This document shows, in pieces, positions 19,597 to 27,785 of a stretch of 64,000 bases of DNA. The DNA comes from Marinobacter bryozoorum. Lineage in GTDB: Bacteria > Pseudomonadota > Gammaproteobacteria > Pseudomonadales > Oleiphilaceae. Below the pieces are notes generated by a model that saw only the letters and a program-made list of their open reading frames with translations, searched no databases and was not told the origin of the DNA. The position numbers were made by a program, and so were the translations under genes. The stretch covers positions 62,001 through 126,000 of the forward strand of contig NZ_JAKZAH010000007.1 in NCBI RefSeq assembly GCF_023156245.1, in the 5' to 3' direction. Within the stretch, counting starts at the first letter, position 1. Each line of letters begins with the position of its first letter.

Positions 19597-21366
19597 TCAG
19601 ACTGCCTGGTGTCCCGCGGGACCCTGGTTTTCCCACCGCAATGCCACGGCCCTGGCATCATCCAGGGTGCGCGCATAGGTCAGTACACCAGCCTGCTTAC
19701 GCACACCGGCCCGACGCAACTTGACGATAATCCGTGCCGGCAAGCCAGCAAGAATCAGGCTAACCCCCTCCCGCTGCATTTCCTCCATCAGTGAGCGCAT
19801 GGCCACAAGGGCCGTGCCGTCCATACTGGGCACATCGTGCATATCCAGGATCACCGTGCGAACGTGGGGGTCCACCACATGCAGGGAACGCAGGGCCGTC
19901 TCCGCGACCCCGAAGAACAGGGGCCCGTTGATGTCGTAGACCACCACCGATGCCGGCAATCCGTTCAGCGAGGGATGGTGATCCTCCCCGGCGGGCTCCG
20001 TATGGGTGAGCAGGGCCATCCGCCGGATGAACAGGGCCGCCGCCAGACCGACGCCTACGGCCACCGCCAGCACCATGTCAAACAGCACGGTCAGGCCGAA
20101 GCAGGTCACCAGGATAACCACATCGCCTGCGGGTGCCGACCGCAGGGTATGGACGAAATGCCTCGCCTCACTCATATTCCAGGCGACGATGAACAGCAAT
20201 GCGGCCAGTGCCGCCATGGGCACCAGGCCAAGCACCCCCGCCAGCACGACCACCGATAGCAGCACCACGACGGCGTGCACCAGTGCGGCCACCGGTGACC
20301 GCGCCCCACTGCGAATGCTCGTCGCGGTGCGGGCCAGCGCAGCGGTAGCGGTGATACCACCGAACAGGGGCGCAGCAATATTACCCAGCCCCTGGCCAAT
20401 CAGTTCGGCATCCGGGTCATGGCGGGTGCGGGTCAGCCCGTCCGCCACCACGGCGCACAGCAGGGATTCGATGGCCCCCAGCATGGCAATGGCGAATGCC
20501 GGGCCCATCAGCGCGCGAAACAGGTCGAAGTCCAGTACAAGGGGCTGCCCGTCCGGCCCCGGCAACTGCCAGGGCGCCATGAACGTGGGCAACACCGGGG
20601 GAATGCCCTGCCCGGACTCACCACCGGCCTCCCAGGTAAAGCGGGAGGCAATGGTCTCCACCGCCTGTGCGCCGTCGCTTCCGAACATGGCGTTAACACC
20701 CCATGCGGCCAACCCGCCGGCAACAAGGCCCACGAGCGGCGCCGGCACCGGTATACCCAGTCTGGGCCAGAGCAGCATAAGGGCCAGGGTGAACACACCG
20801 ATACCGAACTCAAACGGTTCCAGTGTTGGAAAGGATGACAGGATAATCCCGATGTTCTCGGTGAAATGCTCCCCCATGGGGCCGGTGGTCAGACCAAGGA
20901 AATCCGGCACCTGTAGCATGGCGATCACCACGGCAATGCCGGCCGTAAAGCCAAGCACGACCGGATAAGGCACAAACTGGATCAACCGCCCCATACGGGC
21001 CAGCCCGAGAGCTACCAGCAGCAACCCCGCCATCATGGTGGCAATCAGCAAACCGCCCAGACCGAATTGCTGGACAATGGGAAAGAGAATAACCACAAAG
21101 GCAGCGGTAGGACCGGACACGTTGAACCGGGCACCCCCAGTCAGTGCAATGATGGCCCCGGCAACAATGGCGGTATACAGCCCATGCTGGGGCGGCACCC
21201 CGGTGGCAATGGCCAGTGCCATGGACAGGGGAACGGCTACCGTCCCCACCGTCATCCCGGCCATCACGTCCTGTCGCAGCTCCGCAGCCCCGTAGCCCTC
21301 CCGCAATGCCCCACGAAGCCCGGTGGCAATACCGGGAAGACTGACCGGAAATCTCTGACGCGCCAT
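19597..21366 (-). CDS. SulP family anion transporter with STAS domain
   Basis: A 589-residue inner-membrane permease beginning MARQRFPVSLPG. The ATG at 21366 is preferred to one at 21438 because of GAGAGGA before it. Ten or more hydrophobic helices include the SulP signature region (VAVPLSMALAIATGVPPQHGLYTAI). The C-terminus is a STAS domain (VVVYDINGPLFFGVAET, then VILDMHDVPSMDGTAL). SulP proteins carry sulfate, bicarbonate or carboxylates; the substrate cannot be told here. It is divergent from a ribbon-helix-helix regulator, and two palindromes sharing the word ATGTTAAT sit in its promoter region. Confidence 0.9.
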   Translation of the reverse strand: MARQRFPVSLPGIATGLRGALREGYGAAELRQDVMAGMTVGTVAVPLSMALAIATGVPPQHGLYTAIVAGAIIALTGGARFNVSGPTAAFVVILFPIVQQFGLGGLLIATMMAGLLLVALGLARMGRLIQFVPYPVVLGFTAGIAVVIAMLQVPDFLGLTTGPMGEHFTENIGIILSSFPTLEPFEFGIGVFTLALMLLWPRLGIPVPAPLVGLVAGGLAAWGVNAMFGSDGAQAVETIASRFTWEAGGESGQGIPPVLPTFMAPWQLPGPDGQPLVLDFDLFRALMGPAFAIAMLGAIESLLCAVVADGLTRTRHDPDAELIGQGLGNIAAPLFGGITATAALARTATSIRSGARSPVAALVHAVVVLLSVVVLAGVLGLVPMAALAALLFIVAWNMSEARHFVHTLRSAPAGDVVILVTCFGLTVLFDMVLAVAVGVGLAAALFIRRMALLTHTEPAGEDHHPSLNGLPASVVVYDINGPLFFGVAETALRSLHVVDPHVRTVILDMHDVPSMDGTALVAMRSLMEEMQREGVSLILAGLPARIIVKLRRAGVRKQAGVLTYARTLDDARAVALRWENQGPAGHQAV

Positions 21367-21441
21367 GACAGCAATCCTCTCCAGGAGAAACGGGAACCCG
21401 GCGTTAAAGATAGCCGATACCCGGTAATTCGAAAGCAAACT

Positions 21442-21460
21442 ATGTTAATGACATTAACAT
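21442..21460. promoter_or_regulatory. Palindromic operator 1 (sulP / ribbon-helix-helix region)
   Basis: A perfect 9-1-9 palindrome: ATGTTAATG, A, CATTAACAT. It lies 76 bp upstream of the sulP start and about 100 bp upstream of the ribbon-helix-helix gene. A second palindrome uses the same word, which suggests a shared binding protein. Confidence 0.6.
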
Positions 21461-21522
21461 GCGGTTATTATGGCATGCAAATGATTCAGGCGACTTCCAC
21501 ATTGCCGGAATCGGCCAAAAAA

Positions 21523-21541
21523 ATTAACATCAAATGTTAAT
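21523..21541. promoter_or_regulatory. Palindromic operator 2 (sulP / ribbon-helix-helix region)
   Basis: A perfect 8-3-8 palindrome: ATTAACAT, CAA, ATGTTAAT. It lies just upstream of the ribosome site of the ribbon-helix-helix gene, in the place expected for autorepression. The half-sites are those of operator 1 in the opposite order. Confidence 0.6.
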
Positions 21542-21562
21542 GCAACAGACAGGAGACGAGTG

Positions 21563-21742
21563 GTGGAAAAGAAGACGGCGCGGCTGACCCTGCTGATCGA
21601 TCCGAACAAGAAGAAGGCGTTCGAGCAACTCTGCGCCTCACAGGACCTGACCCCGTCACAGGTGGTACGGCAGATGATCCGGGAGTACTTGCGGGAGCAC
21701 GGCGTGAGCTATGAAACGGAAGGCAGGAATCCGGAATCCTGA
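21563..21742 (+). CDS. Small ribbon-helix-helix (CopG-like) DNA-binding protein
   Basis: A 59-residue protein. Tandem GTG codons lie at 21560 and 21563, and AGGAG at 21551 fits the second better. The strand TARLTLLIDPNKKKAFEQL followed by two helices (DLTPSQVVRQMIREYLREHG) is the ribbon-helix-helix pattern of CopG/Arc/MetJ repressors. No toxin gene adjoins it, so it is more likely a stand-alone repressor than an antitoxin. It probably controls itself and the divergent sulP gene through the two palindromes. Confidence 0.75.
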   Translation: MEKKTARLTLLIDPNKKKAFEQLCASQDLTPSQVVRQMIREYLREHGVSYETEGRNPES

Positions 21743-21835
21743 GAACCCAGGCGAAAGGCGCGTCTGGGCGGGATTCAGGAGTTAACTCCAATTGGCAAAC
21801 CTGCAATTTAGTGAGGCGGCCAGCAATCAAGTCCG

Positions 21836-21946
21836 GGCTCAGTGTCCCTGGGGGCTTTCAGAGCAGGGGCATGGATGCCCCGGAAGCGTTGGGGTGGCAG
21901 GACACCCCTCCAACGCGGCGGCGAAAGCCCCCAGGGGCGATGAGCC
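21836..21946 (+). repeat. Cloverleaf repeat copy A (A(N)GGA-loop superfamily)
   Basis: Outer stem: GGCTCA (21836-21841) with TGAGCC (21941-21946), and a perfect 14-bp arm 21846-21859 with 21923-21936 (CCCTGGGGGCTTTC). Inner hairpin 1: GGGGC, loop ATGGAT, GCCCC (21866-21881). Inner hairpin 2: GCGTTGG and GGTG arms around loop GCAGGA (21886-21916). It lies between the convergent ribbon-helix-helix gene and nosL. Copy B at 53 kb shares the core but has different stems. Confidence 0.85.
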
Positions 21947-22004
21947 TCCACTCAAACCCCGCAGGCCTGTAGAATACTGAACTAACAAACCTGCAGCGCA
22001 CCCG

Positions 22005-22550
22005 CTACATGGAATGAGAACCACCCATCCCGGAAGACATCCCACCCCCGGAACTCAGATGCTCCATCGTCACATCAGCAAAGGCCACAACCTCACCGCC
22101 GAATTCCGAGGCAAACGCCTCAGCCGCTGACTCCTCAGCAAACGACGCCAGGGTAGGCCCCATGGCACCAGTACGCTCCGACCCGACCACATAGAACGCC
22201 TCGCGGGCATCAATCAGTGCCGCATCATCCGGCTTGTCCCACTCGGTCTCGGCCATATCGTGCACGTACAGCACATGGTCACGGTTCACGTTCTCCGGCT
22301 GTAATACCCAGGAGAACATATCCTTGGTGGAGCAGAACTTGCGAACCTGCTGCTCTTTGCCGGAAATCGACTCACCCTTGGGCCCCGGGAAGCGGGTGAT
22401 CACCATGCCACAAACGTGGCACTCATCGCCGGACTCGAAATGAACCGGCTCAGGCTTTGCCTGGGCCGTTTCCTCCGACCCGGAACAAGCGGCCAGGGCG
22501 ACCGCGAAGGCCATGATTAAACCGGTGCGCACTACAAACGAAAGATTCAT
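22005..22550 (-). CDS. nosL: NosL copper-binding lipoprotein
   Basis: A 181-residue lipoprotein. The lipobox ALAAC puts the lipidated cysteine at position 22. The mature part has the copper motif CHVCGMVI and the NosL pattern ending in a Met/Gly/His-rich tail (GGGMSSGMGGSHSM). NosL delivers Cu(I) for the CuZ centre of nitrous oxide reductase with NosDFY. It lies 15 bp after nosY, last in the nos operon. The start has GGAG seven bases upstream. Confidence 0.94.
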   Translation of the reverse strand: MNLSFVVRTGLIMAFAVALAACSGSEETAQAKPEPVHFESGDECHVCGMVITRFPGPKGESISGKEQQVRKFCSTKDMFSWVLQPENVNRDHVLYVHDMAETEWDKPDDAALIDAREAFYVVGSERTGAMGPTLASFAEESAAEAFASEFGGEVVAFADVTMEHLSSGGGMSSGMGGSHSM

Positions 22551-22565
22551 CAACAGACTCCAGGT

Positions 22566-23396
22566 TCAGATACGACGATTACGGAACAGTGCCCAGGCAC
22601 CGGCCAGGGGAATAACAAACCAGACCGCCAGGGCAACCCACAGCCCGCCTGGCCCCATGGGCAGGTCCGAGCCCAGGCTGAGCACACCGGTCAACTGAGC
22701 ACCACCCTCGAAGGCCACGATATTGAGCAGACGGTAAATATCCGTGGGATTGAGCAACAGCAACCAGGGCAGAAGATCCGGGTTCAGCTTGCCTTCACTG
22801 GCCACCAGTACGCCCAGCAATACCAGGTCAAAGATCAGTACAAAGAAAAACCAGATCGCCAACGCCAGGCCTGCTGCCAGCGGCTTCTCACTCACCCGCA
22901 CGCTCACCAGGTACGCCAGCGCGATAAAGCCCCAGCCCAGCAGGACGGTAGACAGGATGAACCGGAACATGGCCGCCGCCAGCACGCCGACAGCCACGTC
23001 CTCCACCAGCAGGGCAATGGCAACTCCTGCGACACCGAAGCCGATCAGTGTCGCCAGCGCCAGGGTAAGTCCATGACCGAGGAACTTGCCAAACAGAAGC
23101 TGGCCGCGGCTCAGGGGATAGGTCATCAGCAGCAACAGCGTGCCGCCCTCCTCTTCCCCCACGATCGCATCGTAGGCCAGCAAGAGCGCGATCAGGGGAA
23201 TCAGGAAGATCCCCAGGCTCGCCAGGCTGGCAATGGTCGCCGGTGTGGAGGCGTAGCCCACACTGCCCGAGGCGGCGGCACCAAACCAGGCAATGCCCAG
23301 GGCGAGAGTGGCAAAGACCATGGAAATGGCCACCATCCAGCGGTTGCGCAGACTGTCCGCCAGCTCTTTACGGGCGATGGTCCAGATGCTGTTCAT
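22566..23396 (-). CDS. nosY: NosY ABC transporter permease
   Basis: A 276-residue inner-membrane permease with about six hydrophobic helices and an N-terminal amphipathic start (MNSIWTIARKELADSLRNRW), the ABC-2 permease form. It partners NosF and NosD in the complex that matures the copper centre of NosZ. Its ATG overlaps the nosF stop (ATGA). Length and order are normal for the family. Confidence 0.94.
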   Translation of the reverse strand: MNSIWTIARKELADSLRNRWMVAISMVFATLALGIAWFGAAASGSVGYASTPATIASLASLGIFLIPLIALLLAYDAIVGEEEGGTLLLLMTYPLSRGQLLFGKFLGHGLTLALATLIGFGVAGVAIALLVEDVAVGVLAAAMFRFILSTVLLGWGFIALAYLVSVRVSEKPLAAGLALAIWFFFVLIFDLVLLGVLVASEGKLNPDLLPWLLLLNPTDIYRLLNIVAFEGGAQLTGVLSLGSDLPMGPGGLWVALAVWFVIPLAGAWALFRNRRI

Positions 23397-24322
23397 TGCA
23401 CGCCTCCGCGATGGGCCAGGCCACCGGAACCGATAAAGTGCACGTAGATATCCTCCAGGGTGGGTTCCGAAATATCCAGGTCGCGAACCTCGCCGGTGGC
23501 CAGGAGCTTGTGGATCATGGCCATCTTGTGGTCGTGGGCCACCTCTATGTGCAGGCTCCCGTTTTCCATACCGCTCACCGCAGCGCCAAGGCCGGCATCC
23601 TCAGCCACGCCCGCGAGCGGACTATCGGCGTTGGCCGGGGCGACGGTAAGCGATACCGGCATATTCGCCTGTCGGCGAAGGGATGGCAGGTTACCGGCCG
23701 CTTTCAGGGTACCCTGGGTAAGAATCGCCGCGCGGTCGATATAGGGCTCAACCCCCGGCAACACGTGGGAACACAGGACAATACCCGTGCCTTCATCCCT
23801 CAGGTCACGCAGCAGGCGATAGAGATCAGCCGTCGCCACCGGGTCCAGCCCCACCGTGGGCTCATCCAGCATCAGCAGTTTTGGCGTTCCCAGTAAAGCC
23901 TGGGCCAGGCCAAGACGCTGGCGCATCCCCTTGGAGTAGGTCTTGGTGCGGGAATCCATGGCATCGCCCAGGCCCACCTGCTCCAGCAGCACGGGCACCT
24001 GCTTCAGGGAAGCACCCTTGAGGCGGGCAAAATGGCTGAGAATCTCGCGACCGGTCAGCTGCGGGTAGAACATCACGTTCTCCGGCAGGTAACCGATATG
24101 CTGGCTCACTTCTGGGTCACCGGCGTTTCCACCGAGAACAGACACCTTACCCTGCTGGGGGTGCATCAACCCCAGGATCAGTTTGATGGAAGTGGTCTTG
24201 CCGGCACCGTTATGGCCGAACAAGCCGAGGATTTCACCCGGCTCCAGGGCCAGGTCGATCCCGGTCAGCACCGGGCTCTTGCTATAGCGATAGCTCACGT
24301 TTTCAAGACGAAAGCAGCTCAT
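23393..24322 (-). CDS. nosF: NosF ABC transporter ATPase
   Basis: A 309-residue ATPase. Walker A is GHNGAGKTT (about 35-43), the signature is YSKGMRQRLGLAQALL, Walker B is LLMLDEPTVGLDP, and a switch histidine follows in LCSHVLPGVE. It powers NosY for NosZ maturation. It overlaps both neighbours by four bases, so nosD-nosF-nosY are translationally coupled. Confidence 0.95.
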   Translation of the reverse strand: MSCFRLENVSYRYSKSPVLTGIDLALEPGEILGLFGHNGAGKTTSIKLILGLMHPQQGKVSVLGGNAGDPEVSQHIGYLPENVMFYPQLTGREILSHFARLKGASLKQVPVLLEQVGLGDAMDSRTKTYSKGMRQRLGLAQALLGTPKLLMLDEPTVGLDPVATADLYRLLRDLRDEGTGIVLCSHVLPGVEPYIDRAAILTQGTLKAAGNLPSLRRQANMPVSLTVAPANADSPLAGVAEDAGLGAAVSGMENGSLHIEVAHDHKMAMIHKLLATGEVRDLDISEPTLEDIYVHFIGSGGLAHRGGVQ

Positions 24323-25587
24323 GGAATCTCCGAACGCAAGGTTTCAGGGGGACGCATCAGGGGGTGGGAATCGGTCACACCGGCCGCCTTCACCACCGGG
24401 AAAGCCTCCTGCACCCAGCGGATCGTATCCACCGCCGGACTGTGCATCAGGATGCGGGCTTCCGGATAGGTCCAAAGCAACCGGTCCACATTGTCATTGG
24501 GCTCGTAAGGCACGTCCCCCAGACCATTCTGGTCCCGGTCCCAGCCCAGATAATCACTCCAGTAATTACCACGACCATCCTTCGACCACTCCTGGGTGCG
24601 GGTCGCCACATACTTCACCTGGCGCTGATTATTCAGGAAGGCATTGGAAAACACCTCGTTCTCCTCGGAACCGGCGGTCAGGTGAATGCCCAGGTTGCTG
24701 TTGGCAAACAGGTTATTCTCGAAGGTGTTGTACAGGGAGTTGTAGATGAACACCGCCTTCCCCTCACCACCGGAAATCGCCACACCGCCGGTCTGCCCAC
24801 TGGACACCCCTGTCACCACATTGCCCCGCAGGGTGGAATTGGTGATGTAGTTCATCAGAATGCCGTAGTTCTCGTCATTCTCGGACCGGTTATCGATGAC
24901 CGTCAGCCGCTTGCTCTGCATCAGCGCATAGCCGGTCCGGGTGCCGGAAGTACGGTTGCCCTCCAACAGGTTGTCCATGGAGTACATGTAGTGGATGCCA
25001 TAGCGCAGGTCCGCCATGGTGTTATTGCGAATGGTGTTCCTGTTGGCCGTCTCGATATAGATCGCATCCCGGGTCTGACGAATGTCGTTACCCTCGATCA
25101 GTGCCCCGGTGGTATTGAACAGGTGAATCCCGTTACCCCGGTCCTGGGACCGTATACTGGTATCACCACGGATCACATTATTCCGTACCGTCACATCCGG
25201 CGTCGCGTCCAGCCAGACCCCAAACGCCGGCCCTTGCAGGCGATTGTCCTCAACCACGGAGCCCTTCGCCTCCCGGGCCACGAAAATCCCCGCATCCAGC
25301 TCATTCAGGTCTTCGCCCCAGTTGCGAATCTCACAACCACGGAGCGTCACCCCGGGCGCGGTAATATCAACGGCATTGCCGGAACCTCCCCCGTCAATCA
25401 CCGTCTCCGGCGCACAGACAATCGTCACACCGGCCACGTTAATGTCCAGCGGCGAAATCTGTTCAGGTGGTAGTTCAAACGATGCACCAGGCTCCAGCGC
25501 ATCCAGGTCTTCTTGCAGGTCCGCATTCGCGGTCAACGCAAACAGAGCGACTGACAGGGCCACTCCATAACGCGATAGATGAGGCAT
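24319..25587 (-). CDS. nosD: NosD periplasmic copper-maturation protein
   Basis: A 422-residue protein from MPHLSRYGVALSVALFALTA, a signal peptide ending near TANADLQ. Upstream in-frame codons would run through repeat copy C and are rejected. The mature chain is a right-handed parallel beta-helix with many NosD/CASH repeats (VEDNRLQGPAFGVWLDAT, IEGNDIRQTRDAIYI). NosD interacts with NosL and NosFY to assemble CuZ. It is separated from nosZ by 255 bp, unusually long for this operon, because a structured repeat sits between. Confidence 0.93.
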   Translation of the reverse strand: MPHLSRYGVALSVALFALTANADLQEDLDALEPGASFELPPEQISPLDINVAGVTIVCAPETVIDGGGSGNAVDITAPGVTLRGCEIRNWGEDLNELDAGIFVAREAKGSVVEDNRLQGPAFGVWLDATPDVTVRNNVIRGDTSIRSQDRGNGIHLFNTTGALIEGNDIRQTRDAIYIETANRNTIRNNTMADLRYGIHYMYSMDNLLEGNRTSGTRTGYALMQSKRLTVIDNRSENDENYGILMNYITNSTLRGNVVTGVSSGQTGGVAISGGEGKAVFIYNSLYNTFENNLFANSNLGIHLTAGSEENEVFSNAFLNNQRQVKYVATRTQEWSKDGRGNYWSDYLGWDRDQNGLGDVPYEPNDNVDRLLWTYPEARILMHSPAVDTIRWVQEAFPVVKAAGVTDSHPLMRPPETLRSEIP

Positions 25588-25639
25588 TAAAACGTTTCTC
25601 AGGAAGTTCAGTTTCAAGGCGGCTTGCACCGCTGCATGA

Positions 25640-25757
25640 GCAATCCAGTCGGAGACCACTTTCCAGAACTGTGCGAAGCCAGGGATGGCGGAGCCCAAGC
25701 GACACAGGGATGTGCCTTTAGGAGCGTGTTCTGGAAAGTGGTCTTCGACTGGGTTGC
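25640..25757 (+). repeat. Cloverleaf repeat copy C (inside the nos operon)
   Basis: A 15-bp perfect outer stem (25654-25668 with 25729-25743, GACCACTTTCCAGAA) is extended by CCAGTCG/CGACTGG and GCAA/TTGC. Two small inner hairpins read on the plus strand: GCC, loop AGGGAT, GGC (25678-25689) and CAC, loop AGGGAT, GTG (25703-25714). It lies between nosZ and nosD, with its core antisense to the operon. Copy D at 31.9 kb shares the core in inverted orientation. Confidence 0.85.
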
Positions 25758-25808
25758 CGCACCGCTACTCTACGGCAAACTACTCTTTTTAGCTCAAAAG
25801 TCCGAAGA

Positions 25809-25834
25809 CTGGGGCCCCACTCAAGGGGCCCCAG
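25809..25834 (-). terminator. Strong hairpin just after nosZ
   Basis: CTGGGGCCCC and GGGGCCCCAG form a perfect 10-bp stem with a 6-nt loop, 9 bp after the nosZ stop. On the minus strand a T-containing stretch follows. It may attenuate transcription into nosDFYL or protect the nosZ mRNA end. Confidence 0.6.
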
Positions 25835-25842
25835 GAGAGCTA

Positions 25843-27738
25843 TCAGGCCTTCTCAACCAGCATCCGGCCACCCATCTCCATATGGAGCGCATGGCAGAAC
25901 CAGTTACAGTAGTACCAGTACACACCCGGCTTACCGGCGGTAAAGGTCACTGAAGCGGTCTGCTGGGGACTGATCTCCATGCTCACACCATGGTTCACCA
26001 TACAGAAGCCGTGGGTCACGTCCTCAATGGTATCCAGGTTGGTCACGTAAACCGTCACCTCATCCCCTTCCTTGACCTTGAACTCTGTCATACCGTACTG
26101 CGGCGCAACAGAAGTCATATAAACCCGGACCTTGTTGCCATCACGAATCACCTCGTTGGCACCCTCCAGGGTAATACCATCCTTCTCCGCCTGCTCACGG
26201 GCACTGGCAAAGTATGGATCATCACGATCATAGATCTTCTTGGTCTTGATCTGATCACGACGTACCAGGATACAGTCGTGGGGCTCGGCATAGGTCGGGC
26301 CGTCGTGGACAAGCTTCATCTCCTCACCGGAAATATCGATCAGCTGATCGTTTTCCGGATGCAGCGGGCCTACCGGCAGGAAGCGGTCCTTGGAGAACTT
26401 GGACAGAACCACCAGCCACTTGCCGTCCGCATCACGGGACTCGGTCAGGGAGGCGTGGTTGTGGCCCGGCTGATAGTGCACGTCCAGCTTCTGGCGGATG
26501 TAATTCACATCCTCACCGTTGTAGGCCTTGATGGCATCCGCAATGTTCCACTTGCACACCTGGCTGTCGATAAACAGCGTGGTGTAGGCGTTGCCACGAC
26601 CGTCAAAGGTGGTGTGCAGCGGCCCAAGGCCCAGCTCCGGCTCGGCAACCACGGTGTCACGCAGCTCGATCTTGTTGTCGAACAGGTCATCCAGCTTGTC
26701 GATCTGGATCACGGAGGCTGTCGGAGACAACTTGCCGTTGGCAATGAAGTACTTGCCATCCGGCGAGGTATTCAAACCATGGGGGTTCTTGGGAATCGGG
26801 ATGTAACGGGTTACCTCGGACTCACCGCGGCCGTCCACTACCGGCACCTTGGAGTCGCCTAGGGTCTTGTAGTTGCCAGCTTCGATGGCGGCTTCGATAC
26901 GCTCAACGTTGAATACCACAACCCAGTCGCGGTCATTACGCATGGTGCCGGCCAGGTCGAGGGCCTTCTCGGAGTTGTAGCAGGTAGAAGCCGCGTACTT
27001 GCCGGTATAGTCAGCATCGGTGTTGTCCAGGTTACCGTCGACAATCACCTGCCAGGCCACTTCCATGGTGTCCGCATCGATGGCGTTGAACATGGTATAG
27101 CTCTTCTCGAGACTGTACTCACTGCCATCGTTCGGGTGCGGGATTACAAATTCTGCGTTGCAGAAGACGTACTTGGTGCGGGGCACTTTCTGCAGCCGCA
27201 AACCGTGGATCGCCTGTACGTTCGGGATGTGGGTAATCTTGTCCGTCTTCATGATATCCAGACGGATACGGGCTACCCGAGTGTTGGCCTTGTCGTTGAT
27301 GAACAGGTACTTGCCGTCGTAACGACCGTCTTCCATGGAAATGTGGGGGTGGTGGCAGTCGCCGTTCAGGTACTGCTGGTCACCACCAAGAATTTCCTTA
27401 CTCTCGTTGGTAATACCCCAACCTGTGGCAGAGTCCACGTTGAATACCGGGATCCGCATCAGCTCACGCATGGAGGGCACGCCCAGTACGCGCACCTCGC
27501 CCTGGTGACCACCACTCCAGAAGCCGTAGTACTCGTCCAGCTCACCGGGGCCCACGTGGATCTTGTTCTTGGCTTCCTCAACAGCAGCAGCCCAGGACTC
27601 ACGGGTCATGACAGCACCGCCAAGACCCGTGGCGCCAGCCACGCCAGCCAGGGCAGCCGCACCCATAAAGCGGCGACGGCTCAGACCGCCTTCGGCCTGC
27701 TCCGGGGTTGCCTTTTCCAGCTCTTCGCGTTTTTTCAT
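25843..27738 (-). CDS. nosZ: Nitrous oxide reductase NosZ
   Basis: A 631-residue periplasmic enzyme reducing N2O to N2. The ATG at 27738 is chosen over an upstream TTG, with GGAG about 10 bases ahead. A Tat signal ([17 protein letters not shown]) marks it as a clade I, Tat-exported NosZ. The seven-bladed propeller with CuZ histidines (for example DCHHPHIS and GHNHAS) leads to a cupredoxin domain with the CuA motif [12 protein letters not shown] at the end. It follows nosR by 47 bp. Confidence 0.97.
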   Translation of the reverse strand: MKKREELEKATPEQAEGGLSRRRFMGAAALAGVAGATGLGGAVMTRESWAAAVEEAKNKIHVGPGELDEYYGFWSGGHQGEVRVLGVPSMRELMRIPVFNVDSATGWGITNESKEILGGDQQYLNGDCHHPHISMEDGRYDGKYLFINDKANTRVARIRLDIMKTDKITHIPNVQAIHGLRLQKVPRTKYVFCNAEFVIPHPNDGSEYSLEKSYTMFNAIDADTMEVAWQVIVDGNLDNTDADYTGKYAASTCYNSEKALDLAGTMRNDRDWVVVFNVERIEAAIEAGNYKTLGDSKVPVVDGRGESEVTRYIPIPKNPHGLNTSPDGKYFIANGKLSPTASVIQIDKLDDLFDNKIELRDTVVAEPELGLGPLHTTFDGRGNAYTTLFIDSQVCKWNIADAIKAYNGEDVNYIRQKLDVHYQPGHNHASLTESRDADGKWLVVLSKFSKDRFLPVGPLHPENDQLIDISGEEMKLVHDGPTYAEPHDCILVRRDQIKTKKIYDRDDPYFASAREQAEKDGITLEGANEVIRDGNKVRVYMTSVAPQYGMTEFKVKEGDEVTVYVTNLDTIEDVTHGFCMVNHGVSMEISPQQTASVTFTAGKPGVYWYYCNWFCHALHMEMGGRMLVEKA

Positions 27739-27785
27739 AGTATCCAACTCCGTTCTTCGTAATGGCGGTTATGTTTTTACTTTCT

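Noticed and set aside
21560-21742. Antitoxin of a toxin-antitoxin pair
   Set aside because: The ribbon-helix-helix protein could be an antitoxin, but no toxin-size gene adjoins it on either side.
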